From positions 7,006,001 to 7,070,000 of the forward strand of contig NZ_CP109473.1 in NCBI RefSeq assembly GCF_036227405.1: a stretch of DNA of 64,000 nucleotides, in the 5' to 3' direction. The position numbers and the translations under genes are program-made. The notes below the pieces were generated by a model. The model searched no databases. It worked only from the letters and a program-made list of their open reading frames with translations, and was not told the origin of the DNA. Below are positions 16,950 through 24,852 of the stretch, piece by piece. This stretch comes from Streptomyces sp. NBC_01460 (GTDB taxonomy: Bacteria > Actinomycetota > Actinomycetes > Streptomycetales > Streptomycetaceae). Numbering within the stretch: position 1 is the first letter of the stretch; each line of letters opens with the position of its first letter.

Positions 16950-18287
16950 TCAGACGTTGCGGAAGCGGTTGATGGCGTCGATGTGCTGCTCGCGGAGCTC
17001 CGTGTCGCGCACGCCCAGGCCCTCGCGGGGCGCCAGCGCGAGCACGCCGACCTTGCCCTGGTGGAGGTTGCGGTGCACGTCGTACGCGGCCTGGCCGGTG
17101 TCCTCCAGGGAGTAGACCTTGGAGAGCGTCGGGTGGATCTTGCCCTTGGCGATCAGGCGGTTGGCCTCCCACGCCTCGCGGTAGTTGGCGAAGTGGGAGC
17201 CGATGATCCGCTTGAGGGACATCCACAGGTAGCGGTTGTCGTACTCGTGGTTGTAGCCCGAGGTCGAGGCGCAGGTGACGATGGTGCCGCCCTTGCGCGT
17301 CACGTACACGCTCGCGCCGAACGTCTCGCGGCCGGGGTGCTCGAAGACGATGTCCACGTCCTCGCCGCCGGTCAGCTCACGGATGCGCTTGCCGAAGCGC
17401 TTCCACTCGCGGGGGTCCTGGTTGTGCTCGTCCTTCCAGAACTTGAAGCCCTCGGCGTTGCGGTCGATGATCGCGGTCGCGCCCATCTTCCGGCAGATCT
17501 CCGCCTTCTGGTCGCTGGAGACGACGCAGATCGGGTTGGCACCGCCGGCCAGCGCGAACTGCGTCGCGTAGGAGCCGAGTCCGCCGCTCGCGCCCCAGAT
17601 CAGGACGTTGTCGCCCTGCTTCATGCCCGCGCCGTTGCGCGAGACGAGCTGGCGGTACGCGGTGGAGTTGACCAGGCCGGGGGACGCGGCCTCCTCCCAG
17701 CTGAGGTGCTTCGGCTTCGGCATCAGCTGGTTGGACTTGACGAGCGCGATCTCGGCCAGGCCGCCGAAGTTGGTCTCGAAACCCCAGATGCGCTGCTCCG
17801 GGTCGAGCATCGTGTCGTTGTGGCCGTCGGAGGACTCCAGCTCCACCGAGAGGCAGTGCGCGACGACCTCGTCGCCCGGGTTCCAGGCGTTGACGCCCGG
17901 ACCGGTGCGCAGGACGACGCCCGCCAGGTCCGATCCGATGACGTGGTACGGCAGGTCGTGGCGCTTGCTGAGGTCGCTGAGCTTCCCGTAGCGCTCCAGG
18001 AAGCCGAAGGTCGAGACCGGCTCGAAGATCGACGTCCAGACGGAGTTGTAGTTCACCGAGCTGGCCATGACCGCGACCAGGGCCTCGCCCGGTCCGAGCT
18101 CGGGGACCGGCACGTCCTCCACGTGGAGGGACTTGCGCGGGTCCTTGTCGCGGCTGGCGACCCCGGCGAACATCTCCGCCTCGTCCTTGTGCACGGTCAC
18201 CGCGCGATACGACTCGGGGATGGACAGGGCCGCGAAGTCGGCGGCGGTGCTGTCCTGCGACTGGATCGCGTCCAGGATTTCCTTCAC
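16950..18287 (-). CDS. ccrA: Crotonyl-CoA carboxylase/reductase
   Basis: NADPH-dependent reductive carboxylase of 445 residues, turning crotonyl-CoA and CO2 into ethylmalonyl-CoA. This is the defining enzyme of the ethylmalonyl-CoA pathway and a source of extender units for polyketides. Medium-chain dehydrogenase fold: substrate-domain motif MASSVNYNSVWTSIFEP and nucleotide-binding GASGGLGSYATQFALAGG; no structural-zinc cysteine cluster. The GTG at 18287 is chosen because GGAGG lies six bases upstream and the length matches known Streptomyces Ccr; a longer frame extends into the leader. First gene of the five-gene operon. Confidence 0.94.
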   Translation of the reverse strand: MKEILDAIQSQDSTAADFAALSIPESYRAVTVHKDEAEMFAGVASRDKDPRKSLHVEDVPVPELGPGEALVAVMASSVNYNSVWTSIFEPVSTFGFLERYGKLSDLSKRHDLPYHVIGSDLAGVVLRTGPGVNAWNPGDEVVAHCLSVELESSDGHNDTMLDPEQRIWGFETNFGGLAEIALVKSNQLMPKPKHLSWEEAASPGLVNSTAYRQLVSRNGAGMKQGDNVLIWGASGGLGSYATQFALAGGANPICVVSSDQKAEICRKMGATAIIDRNAEGFKFWKDEHNQDPREWKRFGKRIRELTGGEDVDIVFEHPGRETFGASVYVTRKGGTIVTCASTSGYNHEYDNRYLWMSLKRIIGSHFANYREAWEANRLIAKGKIHPTLSKVYSLEDTGQAAYDVHRNLHQGKVGVLALAPREGLGVRDTELREQHIDAINRFRNV

Positions 18288-18526
18288 GGTGATGCCTCCG
18301 GCAGATCGGGTCTCCGGCGTCGAGGGAAACGCTCGGAGGACCCCTGTGGTCAGGGGAGCGGTGCGGTGTGGAGGTGTGCCGTCGGTTCGGCGGGCGGTGC
18401 TGTGTGCCTGCTCGGTGGAGCAGAAGGGTTTGCCTGTGACGCAGGCGCCCGGGCGCGCTGACACGTGGTCTGCGGGGACAGCCGGCGTACGAGAGATCTC
18501 TGCACGCCGGCCGCCCGGACGCCTTC

Positions 18527-18555
18527 AACGTATGGCACTCCGTGACAGGTGGCAA
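18527..18555 (-). promoter_or_regulatory. Probable sigma-70-type promoter of the ccrA operon
   Basis: Read on the minus strand: -35 TTGCCA (18550-18555), a 17-base spacer, -10 TACGTT (18527-18532), fitting TTGnnA and TAnnnT. Transcription would start near 18520, giving an unusually long untranslated leader of about 230 bases before the ccrA GTG. Confidence 0.5.
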
Positions 18556-18605
18556 GGCACCCAGTGCCAACAATTTCTCTCAGTTGTCATCTCGTAGGCA
18601 CGCAT

Positions 18606-18638
18606 GAGCAACATCATGGGTCGTATGTCGTGTTGCTC
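18606..18638. repeat. Inverted repeat between ccrA promoter and acetyltransferase gene
   Basis: Eight-base perfect arms GAGCAACA (18606-18613) and TGTTGCTC (18631-18638) separated by 17 bases that contain further partial symmetry (ACAT/ATGT). It lies 16 bases past the acetyltransferase stop and about 50 bases upstream of the ccrA -35. It may be that gene's terminator or a regulator site for ccrA. Confidence 0.45.
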
Positions 18639-18653
18639 CCTCTTTTCTGGTGG

Positions 18654-19439
18654 CTACGGCGCGGTGCGGTACACGTACGGCGTCGTCGTGCACAGGGCCG
18701 TGAAGCCGAGCCGCCGCAGGATCGGGGCGGACCGATCCGTCGCGTCGACCTGGAGGAAGCGGTAGCCGCGCTCGGCGGCGATCCGGGCGCGGTGGGCGAT
18801 CAGGGCCCGGTAGATGCCCCTGCGCTGCCACTCGGGCGCCGTACCGCCGCCCCACAGGCTTGCGAAGCCGGTACCGGGGTGGAGCTCCATCCGGGCCGCG
18901 CTCACGGGCTCGCCCTCCGCGAGGACCACGGCCGCGAGGAAGGTGTCGTCGCTCAGGCGGGCCAGGGCCTGATGGCGCAGCCGTGAGCCGTCGGTGCCGA
19001 AGGCCAGCTCGTGCGCCCGGACCATCAGCTCCACCCCCGCCGCGTCGGACACCGCCCGGAGCTCCGTGCCGGCCGGGAGGTCCACAGGGGTCGCCAGGCC
19101 GGCGGCCGGGGCGACGAACAGGGTCTCCGGCGGCTCCGCCGCGAAACCCGCGGCCAGCAGCCTCCCGCCCAGGTCGGCGGGCCGGTCGTGGGCGTACAGC
19201 TTCCACTCGAACTCGTCGTGCCCGAGGGCGGTGTAGTGCTCCACCTGCTCCGCGATCACCGCTTCCGCCCGTACGGCATCGAGGTCCGGGGCCGTCCAGA
19301 CGACCCCGTTCCAGTCGTCGGCGGCGCCCACCTGGCGGACGACGTCGGGGCCGCGCTCGACCCGTACGCCGGGACCTTCGGGGCGTGCGTGTTCGCGCAT
19401 CTCGTGGTCGAAGAGGGCCAGCATCTCGTCGGATTCCAT
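18654..19439 (-). CDS. GNAT-family N-acetyltransferase
   Basis: Predicted acetyl-CoA-dependent acetyltransferase of 261 residues, substrate unknown. The C-terminal half carries the GNAT core: SAARMELHPG, the acetyl-CoA loop-like WQRRGIYRALIAHRARIAAERG, and a final YRFLQVDATDRSAPILRRLGF strand-helix. The N-terminal half probably forms an additional, degenerate GNAT-like domain. The ATG at 19439 (MESDEM) is chosen as the first methionine before the conserved region; no strong ribosome-binding site is visible, so the start is tentative. Divergent from the Mrr-like gene and not obviously connected with the ccrA operon. Confidence 0.8.
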   Translation of the reverse strand: MESDEMLALFDHEMREHARPEGPGVRVERGPDVVRQVGAADDWNGVVWTAPDLDAVRAEAVIAEQVEHYTALGHDEFEWKLYAHDRPADLGGRLLAAGFAAEPPETLFVAPAAGLATPVDLPAGTELRAVSDAAGVELMVRAHELAFGTDGSRLRHQALARLSDDTFLAAVVLAEGEPVSAARMELHPGTGFASLWGGGTAPEWQRRGIYRALIAHRARIAAERGYRFLQVDATDRSAPILRRLGFTALCTTTPYVYRTAP

Positions 19440-19566
19440 GCGCGCATCCGAGCACGCCGGCCACCGCCCCGACCACAGGGTTTCCACCCGCCGGTGCGTC
19501 GACCGGGCCGTACGGGGCACACGGAAGTGATCTTGATGTGGTCACAGGGACAGGGGTGGGTACGCG

Positions 19567-20379
19567 ATGGGCATACAGGCGCGCAGAGGTGCCGGGGAGG
19601 GCCGCCGGCCCGCGTTCGACGTGCGGCGGACGGCGTTCGGTTTCGCGCTCGTCGCCGTCCTGGTCTGCGGTGTGGGGCTCGCGGTGCGCACGGCGCTGGA
19701 GACCGCCGGGCGGCATCCGGTGGTCGCCGGTGTCTCGGCTGCGGGGCTGGTGGCGGCCGTCGTGGTGCTCCTGCGGGCGCGCCGCAGCCGCAGGACGGCG
19801 GTCCGGGCGGCCGAGGCGGCCGTCGAGGCGGCGTACGAGGTCGTGGACGCCGCCCTGGAGGAGCTGCCGGACTCCGCCTTGCACCCCGAGCCGCAGCTGC
19901 CGGACTCCGTTCTCGACCCCGGGCCGCAGCTGCCGGACTCCGCCTCGGACCCCGAGCCGCCAGGGCCCGTCGACTGGGCGGCCATGGACCCGTACGACTT
20001 CGAGGAGGCCGTGGCCTGGCTCTGCCGGCGCGACGGCTGTGCGGACGCCGAGGTCGTCGGGGGCGCCGGCGACCTCGGCGCGGACGTGCTGGCCACCACC
20101 CCGGACGGGCGCCGCCTGGTCGTGCAGTGCAAGAGGTACACGAGCGACAACAAGGTCGGCTCCCAGGACCTCCAGCGCTTCGGCGGCACCTGCTACGCGG
20201 TCCACGAGGCCGAGGTGGCCGTCGTCGTCACCACCGGCGAATTCACCGAACCGGCCCTCGAGTACGCCGGGCAGTGCGACATCGTCTGCGTCGGGCTCGA
20301 CGAACTCACCGCGTGGAGCGAGGGCGCCGCGGCGCCGCCCTGGTACGCCGGAGCGGACGTGCAGCCCGCCACGGGCTGA
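19567..20379 (+). CDS. Membrane-anchored Mrr-like restriction endonuclease
   Basis: Protein of 270 residues: two predicted membrane segments (about 23-43 and 51-70), an amphipathic alanine-rich helix, a proline-rich linker with three near repeats of LPDSxxxPxPQ (about 100-131), then a restriction-endonuclease-like Mrr_cat domain (about 137-250). The PD-(D/E)xK core is visible as Asp173 (GDLGADVLA) and Gln187-x-Lys189 (VQCKRY), with the helix residue Glu147. Mrr-type nucleases cut modified foreign DNA, but membrane-linked versions are of unclear role. No methylase or helicase is adjacent. Start supported by GGGGTGGG upstream. Confidence 0.8.
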   Translation: MGIQARRGAGEGRRPAFDVRRTAFGFALVAVLVCGVGLAVRTALETAGRHPVVAGVSAAGLVAAVVVLLRARRSRRTAVRAAEAAVEAAYEVVDAALEELPDSALHPEPQLPDSVLDPGPQLPDSASDPEPPGPVDWAAMDPYDFEEAVAWLCRRDGCADAEVVGGAGDLGADVLATTPDGRRLVVQCKRYTSDNKVGSQDLQRFGGTCYAVHEAEVAVVVTTGEFTEPALEYAGQCDIVCVGLDELTAWSEGAAAPPWYAGADVQPATG

Positions 20380-20394
20380 AAGCCCTCTCCGGGC

Positions 20395-21210
20395 TCAGGT
20401 CTCCTTCAGGGCCCGCTGGATCGTGCGCATGACCTCGTCGAGCGGTGCGTCCGTACGCGCCACGGCGACCAGCACCTCGCCCTCCTTGGACACCGACGCC
20501 GCGGGCGCCCTCCCGGTGTCGCCACCCACGGTCCTCCCCGCGCCGATCCCCGTGCCGAAGGTCTCCCGCACGATCGCGAAGGCATGGTCGAGCTGTGTCT
20601 CCACGTCGCCCTGGCCGTCCGCGCGGAGCCAGCGCCGCAGCACATGGTTGTGCGCGGTCACCACGGCGGACGCGGCCACCTCGGCCAGCAGCGGGTCGTC
20701 GTTGCCGACGTGGTGGTCGCGCTCGTCGAAGTGGCCCAGCAGATAGCGCGTGAACAGCCGCTCGTAGCGGGCCACCGAGGCGATCTCCGCCTCGCGGAGC
20801 GTGGGAACCTCACGGGTCAGCTTGTAGCGCGCCACGGAGACCGCGGGCTTCGCCGCGTACATCTTCATGACCTCCTTGATGCCGCGGCACACGGTGTCGA
20901 GCGGGTGCTCGTGCGCGGGAGCGGCGTTGAGGACGGCCTCGGCCCTGACGAGGGTGTCGTCGTGGTCCGGGAAGATGGCCTCCTCCTTGGAGCGGAAGTG
21001 GCGGAAGAAGGTGCGCCGGGCCACCCCGGCGGCCCCCGCGATCTCGTCGACCGTCGTCGCCTCGTACCCCTTCGTGGCGAAGAGTTCCATCGCCGCCGCG
21101 GCCAGCTCGCGGCGCATTTTGAGCCGTTGGGCGGCGGCCCGGGTGCTCGCGGCACTCTCCGGGGCGTCCGTCGCGGCGGAGGAACGGGGGGACTTGGCGG
21201 GTTGGGACAT
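20395..21210 (-). CDS. TetR-family transcriptional regulator
   Basis: Repressor-type regulator of 271 residues. An N-terminal Ser/Ala-rich tail of about 25 residues precedes the TetR helix-turn-helix (AMELFATKGYEATTVDEIA, then AAGVARRTFFRHFRSKEEA), followed by an all-helical ligand domain. It lies beside the 3-hydroxyacyl-CoA dehydrogenase gene transcribed in the same direction, which makes an acyl-CoA-responsive regulator plausible but unproven. The ATG at 21210 fits a leaderless transcript: TACGTT (minus strand, 21217-21222) ends seven bases before the ATG, and no Shine-Dalgarno sequence is present. Confidence 0.85.
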   Translation of the reverse strand: MSQPAKSPRSSAATDAPESAASTRAAAQRLKMRRELAAAAMELFATKGYEATTVDEIAGAAGVARRTFFRHFRSKEEAIFPDHDDTLVRAEAVLNAAPAHEHPLDTVCRGIKEVMKMYAAKPAVSVARYKLTREVPTLREAEIASVARYERLFTRYLLGHFDERDHHVGNDDPLLAEVAASAVVTAHNHVLRRWLRADGQGDVETQLDHAFAIVRETFGTGIGAGRTVGGDTGRAPAASVSKEGEVLVAVARTDAPLDEVMRTIQRALKET

Positions 21211-21349
21211 GAGGTGAACGTAACCCATCGGTGCAGGGGAGTGCGCCTGTGGGGGCGGGTCGTCCGAGGGTCCGAGCAGCCCGCCCCACCGGGCCCCCCG
21301 CCCGGGGGGCCCGGCGGCGGGCGACGTGGCGTCGCCCGCCGCCGGCACC

Positions 21350-23131
21350 TCAGCGGCGGGCATATTCGCGGAAGCCGCGCCCCGTCTTACGGCCGAGGCA
21401 GCCCGCGGCCACCAGATGCTCGAGCAGCGGCGCCGGGGCGAGGCCCGGGTCGCGGAACTCGCTGTGCAGGACCTTCTCGATCGCGAGCGAGACGTCCAGG
21501 CCGACGACGTCCAGGAGCTCGAACGGTCCCATGGGGTAGCCGCCGCCCAGCTTCATCGCCGCGTCGATGTCGTCGAGCGTCGCGTAGTGCTCCTCGACCA
21601 TCTTGATCGCGTTGTTGAGGTAGGGGAACAGCAGCGCGTTCACGATGAATCCCGCCCGGTCGCCGCAGTCCACCGGGTGCTTGCGCACCTTGAGGCAGAC
21701 CTCGCGGACCGTGGCGTGCACGTCGTCGGCGGTCAGCACCGTGCGGACCACCTCGACCAGCTTCATCGCGGGCGCCGGGTTGAAGAAGTGCATCCCGACG
21801 ACGTCCTCGGGACGCGAGGTCACCCGTGCCACCGCCACGACCGGCAGTGACGAGGTGGTCGTGGCGAGCACCGCGCCCGGCTTGCAGACCTTGTCCAGGG
21901 TCGCGAAGAGCTCCCGCTTGATCTCCAGGTCCTCGGCGACCGCCTCGACCGCGAGATCGACCTCGGCGAAGGAGTCCAGGGAGCCCGCCGGGGTGATCCG
22001 GGCGAGGGTCTCGTCCCGCGCCTCCTCCGTCAGCCTTCCCTTGGAGACGGAGCGCCCCAGGGACTTGGCGATCCGGGCCTTGGCCGTCTCCGCCTTCTCC
22101 TGGCTCCGCGCGGCGAGGACCACGGAGTAGCCGGCCTTCGCGAAGACCTCGGCGATGCCCGACGCCATCGTCCCCGAGCCGGCCACACCGACCGAGGAGA
22201 CCTCGCGTCCGGCCACCGCGCCCGCGCTCCCGGAGGGCGTCAGGGCGTCCGGCACCACGGTCTGGCCGCCCGGGGCGTCGTACGTGTAGAAGCCGCGGCC
22301 CGCCTTGCGGCCGGTCAGCCCCGCCTCGCTGAGCTGCCCGAGCACCGGGGCCGGGGCGTGCAGCCGGTCGTGGGACGCCGTGTACATGGCCTCCAGGACC
22401 GTGCGGGCCGTGTCGATCCCGATCAGGTCGAGCAGCGCCAGGGGACCCATCGGCAGGCCGCAGCCCAGCTTCATGGCGGCGTCGATGTCCTCGCGGGAGG
22501 CGTAGTTCGCCTCGTACATCGCCGCGGCCTGGTTGAGGTAGCCGAACAGCAGGCCGTCCGCGACGAACCCCGGACGGTCGCCGACCGCGACCGGCTCCTT
22601 GCCCAGCTCGCGGGCGAGCCGGGTCACGCTCTCCACGGCCGGCGGTGCGGTCAGCACCGAGGAGACCACCTCGACGAGCTTCATCGCGGGCGCCGGATTG
22701 AAGAAGTGCAGACCGAGGACCCGCTCGGGGTGCCGCGACTCCGCGGCCAGCCGGGTCACGGACAGCGCGTTCGTGCCCGTCGCCAGGATCGCGGTGGGGG
22801 AGACCACCGCGTCCAGCTCGCGGAAGACCTGCTGCTTGATCTCGTACGTCTCCGGCACGACCTCGATGACCAGCTCCGCGTCCGCGGCGGCCTGGAGATC
22901 GGTGAAGGTGCGGAAGCGGGCGAGGATGTCGTGCCGCTCCTGCTCCGTGATGCGCTCGCGGCGCACGGAGCGCGCGGTGGCGGCCTCCAGGGAGGCGACG
23001 GCCTGACGGGCGGCTGCTTCACTGACGTCGATGCCGACGACCTCGCGGCCGGCACGGGCCAGGACCTCGGCGATGCCGGTTCCCATGGTGCCGAGACCGA
23101 CGACGGCAATGGTGGTGAGCGGGATGTCCAT
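21350..23131 (-). CDS. Duplicated 3-hydroxyacyl-CoA (3-hydroxybutyryl-CoA) dehydrogenase
   Basis: NAD(P)-dependent 3-hydroxyacyl-CoA dehydrogenase of 593 residues made of two full copies of the 3HCDH_N + 3HCDH unit. Each begins with a Rossmann motif (IAVVGLGTMGTGIAEVLARAG near residue 8; VGVAGSGTMASGIAEVFAKAG near 303, given as key residues) and contains the catalytic-His segment GLHFFNPAPAMKLVEVV or GMHFFNPAPAMKLVEVV. Likely role: acetoacetyl-CoA to 3-hydroxybutyryl-CoA, feeding crotonyl-CoA to the nearby Ccr, or beta-oxidation. Start at 23131 supported by GGAG upstream. Both copies look catalytically complete. Confidence 0.88.
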   Translation of the reverse strand: MDIPLTTIAVVGLGTMGTGIAEVLARAGREVVGIDVSEAAARQAVASLEAATARSVRRERITEQERHDILARFRTFTDLQAAADAELVIEVVPETYEIKQQVFRELDAVVSPTAILATGTNALSVTRLAAESRHPERVLGLHFFNPAPAMKLVEVVSSVLTAPPAVESVTRLARELGKEPVAVGDRPGFVADGLLFGYLNQAAAMYEANYASREDIDAAMKLGCGLPMGPLALLDLIGIDTARTVLEAMYTASHDRLHAPAPVLGQLSEAGLTGRKAGRGFYTYDAPGGQTVVPDALTPSGSAGAVAGREVSSVGVAGSGTMASGIAEVFAKAGYSVVLAARSQEKAETAKARIAKSLGRSVSKGRLTEEARDETLARITPAGSLDSFAEVDLAVEAVAEDLEIKRELFATLDKVCKPGAVLATTTSSLPVVAVARVTSRPEDVVGMHFFNPAPAMKLVEVVRTVLTADDVHATVREVCLKVRKHPVDCGDRAGFIVNALLFPYLNNAIKMVEEHYATLDDIDAAMKLGGGYPMGPFELLDVVGLDVSLAIEKVLHSEFRDPGLAPAPLLEHLVAAGCLGRKTGRGFREYARR

Positions 23132-23479
23132 CACGGGACTCCAGGGTGAGTGACGACTGAGGAGGAGCACGGCGGCGCGCGTGGCCGAAAGCCCAACCGG
23201 CGCTCGGTGCAAGGGAAACTGCGTGTCGTGGTGCACGGTCCCGGGTGCGCACGGCACACCGGGGAAAAAGGTGACGGGCTCTGCCCCGAGCCACGTCTGC
23301 AACTGCCGAACCGACAAGCACTCCGGGTGGCTGCGTCACCAGGCCACCGGAGCCGGCGGGGAGTGTGTCCCGCTCACTTGAGATTAACCGGCGAGTAACG
23401 AGCGCGCCAGCCCTGGCCGTCTGTGCGCTGGCACACAGTTCGGTGAACACGGTGCGTGCGCGAGGATAAACTCACCGTC
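23132..23479. other. Divergent promoter region (no gene)
   Basis: A 348-base gap between the divergent dehydrogenase and small HEAT-like genes. On the plus strand GTGAAC (23443-23448) and TAAACT (23467-23472) are an 18-base-spaced promoter whose start would fall at the ATG at 23480. On the minus strand TAATCT (23381-23386) is a -10 candidate for the dehydrogenase, without a clear -35. No credible gene was found inside. Confidence 0.5.
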
Positions 23480-24052
23480 ATGGATGAGGAGTTCCGCTCG
23501 CTGACGGACCGGCTCGGGGCCGAGGCGGGTGAGCCGGAGGTCTTCCGCCGGCTCGTCGCCACCGAGGACGACGAAGAACTGGCCGAGGTGCTCGTCGCAC
23601 GCGAACGCCCTTTGTGGGCCCGCGAGATCGCGGCGTTCCGGCTCGGCTGCCGGGGGGACCGCCGGGCCTTCGAGGCGCTGGTGCTCCTCCTCAACCACCG
23701 CGACCCCGAGCGCTGCGTCTCGGCCGCCCACGCCCTGCGGCTCCTCGGCGACCCCCGGACGCCCAAGGCGGCGGCCGCGCTCGCCACGAACAGCCTGCGC
23801 ACGGCCTACGCCCTGCACCCGGTGCGGCTGCTCACGGCCCTGCGCGCCCCGGAGTCCGTACCCGCCCTCGTCAGCACGCTCCACAGGCTGCTGATCCCCG
23901 GCGAGCCGCACTGGCACGTCGCGCTCGCCTGCGTCGAGGGGCTGGGCACCCTGGGGGACGGGCGGGCCCGTCCCGTCCTGCAAGCCGCACTGCCGCACCC
24001 ACGCCTCGGCACGGCGGCGGCGGAGGCCCTCAGGCGGCTGCCGGAGGGGTGA
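23480..24052 (+). CDS. Small HEAT-like repeat protein
   Basis: Cytoplasmic, mostly helical protein of 190 residues with HEAT/PBS-lyase-like repeats (AAHALRLLGDPRTPKAAAAL; VACVEGLGTLGDGRARPVLQAAL-like segments near the C-terminus). Such repeats usually mediate protein contacts; no enzymatic motif is visible. The ATG at 23480 is chosen over the GTG at 23456 because the TAAACT -10 element ends seven bases before it, implying a leaderless transcript, and because the upstream codons are not conserved-looking. Divergent from the dehydrogenase. Function unknown. Confidence 0.78.
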   Translation: MDEEFRSLTDRLGAEAGEPEVFRRLVATEDDEELAEVLVARERPLWAREIAAFRLGCRGDRRAFEALVLLLNHRDPERCVSAAHALRLLGDPRTPKAAAALATNSLRTAYALHPVRLLTALRAPESVPALVSTLHRLLIPGEPHWHVALACVEGLGTLGDGRARPVLQAALPHPRLGTAAAEALRRLPEG

Positions 24053-24118
24053 GCGGGTGCCCGGTCTCGTGGGCCGAGCGGCTCACGGCACCATCCGTCG
24101 CGCCGCAAGGAGGCCGCG

Positions 24119-24256
24119 GTGATCCAAGAACCGAAACTCGGTTCGATCCGGACGGACGTCGGAGAGGACGCCGCTCTGAACTTCATGACGCTGGCCGCCG
24201 GTGACGGAGAGGGTTACCAGTACCTCTCGGCGTCGCAACAGGTATGCGGGGCCGGT
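24119..24256 (+). pseudogene. Possible 5' remnant of a small gene
   Basis: A GTG at 24119 has a near-perfect ribosome-binding site (AAGGAGG, seven bases upstream) and opens a frame starting MIQEPKLGSIRTDVGEDAA. The first 45 or so codons read like a protein; after about 24256 the composition changes and the open frame runs antisense to the broken gene at 24293-24610. It may be a genuine start cut by a deletion or rearrangement. Family not recognised. Confidence 0.3.
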
Positions 24257-24292
24257 GGGCCAGGGCTGTTTCAGAAGTGGCCTTCTGCGCAG

Positions 24293-24610
24293 CTACTGAG
24301 CGTGGCGCTCTGCGGCGGCATGCCACCAACCAGGTGGAGATGCGTCGCTGACCTCAGCGGTGGGTTGGTCGGGGTGGAGCCCATGCCGTCGAAGCGCGCT
24401 CGCATGGACGCAGACATCGAACCAGCCGTGCCAGCGGCCGTCAGGACCGATGCCGCAGGCCAGATTCGACCGGATCTCGTCCGGGGCGAAGGGCATCCAG
24501 TCGATGCCGCGGTCTCGCAGTCAAGCGCGGGCAGCCGCCATCGGGTGCAGGTGGCCCGGCAGGTTCTCATAGGCCGCAACGCTGATCCAGTCGGTGCTCG
24601 GCGAGGTCAT
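24293..24610 (-). pseudogene. Small hypothetical gene interrupted by one in-frame TGA
   Basis: Reading from an ATG at 24610, the frame encodes TDWISVAAYENLPGHLHP, meets TGA at 24521-24523, and continues in the same frame as LRDRGIDWMPFAPDEIRS and WHGWFDVCVHASALRRHGL to a TAG at 24293. Total length would be about 105 codons. A CGA-to-TGA change would explain the break. Both halves look coding, so this is most likely a recent nonsense mutation. No selenocysteine element was identified. Family not recognised. Confidence 0.5.
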
Positions 24611-24619
24611 GACACCCAT

Positions 24620-24852
24620 GATGCCGGGCGGCCGCGCAGGTGTCACAGCCATTCGTCGAGTACGGCGATGAGAACAGTCGCCTCGTAGCGGACGGCCCGT
24701 CGTCGTGGCGAGTGGCCACCGCGGGGCCGCTTGGGTCGATTGATCCCGCACCCCACAGCGTGCCGAGCTCTGTGGTCCCCGCGGTCGAAGCCTCCGAGAA
24801 GATCACGTTCTGTGATGACAGCGACCTCGTCCCGCCTGCCCTGGCCGGTGCG
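24620..24852. other. Degenerate non-coding stretch
   Basis: No intact gene. On the minus strand an open frame without a start runs from about 24855 to a stop at 24643-24645, containing DEVAVITERDLLGGF and ending RYEATVLIAVLDEWL; this could be the tail of a decayed gene. On the plus strand nothing convincing is seen. Confidence 0.3.

Larger units (their letters stand above)
18288..18653. other. Leader and promoter region upstream of ccrA (no gene)
   Basis: A 366-base gap between ccrA and the convergently oriented end of the acetyltransferase gene. It contains a likely housekeeping promoter for ccrA (see 18527-18555), an inverted repeat at 18606-18638, and a predicted leader of about 230 bases. 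No open frame with a credible start and ribosome-binding site was seen in it. Confidence 0.6.

Noticed and set aside
18288..18330. Partial cobalamin-riboswitch-like box (GCCGGAGACC then CTGCC) in the ccrA leader
   Set aside because: The consensus B12 box has no four-base insertion, and the other conserved elements of a cobalamin riboswitch were not found in the leader.
24521..24523. TGA read as selenocysteine
   Set aside because: No bacterial SECIS-like hairpin was seen after the codon and Streptomyces selenoproteins are rare; a nonsense mutation is simpler.
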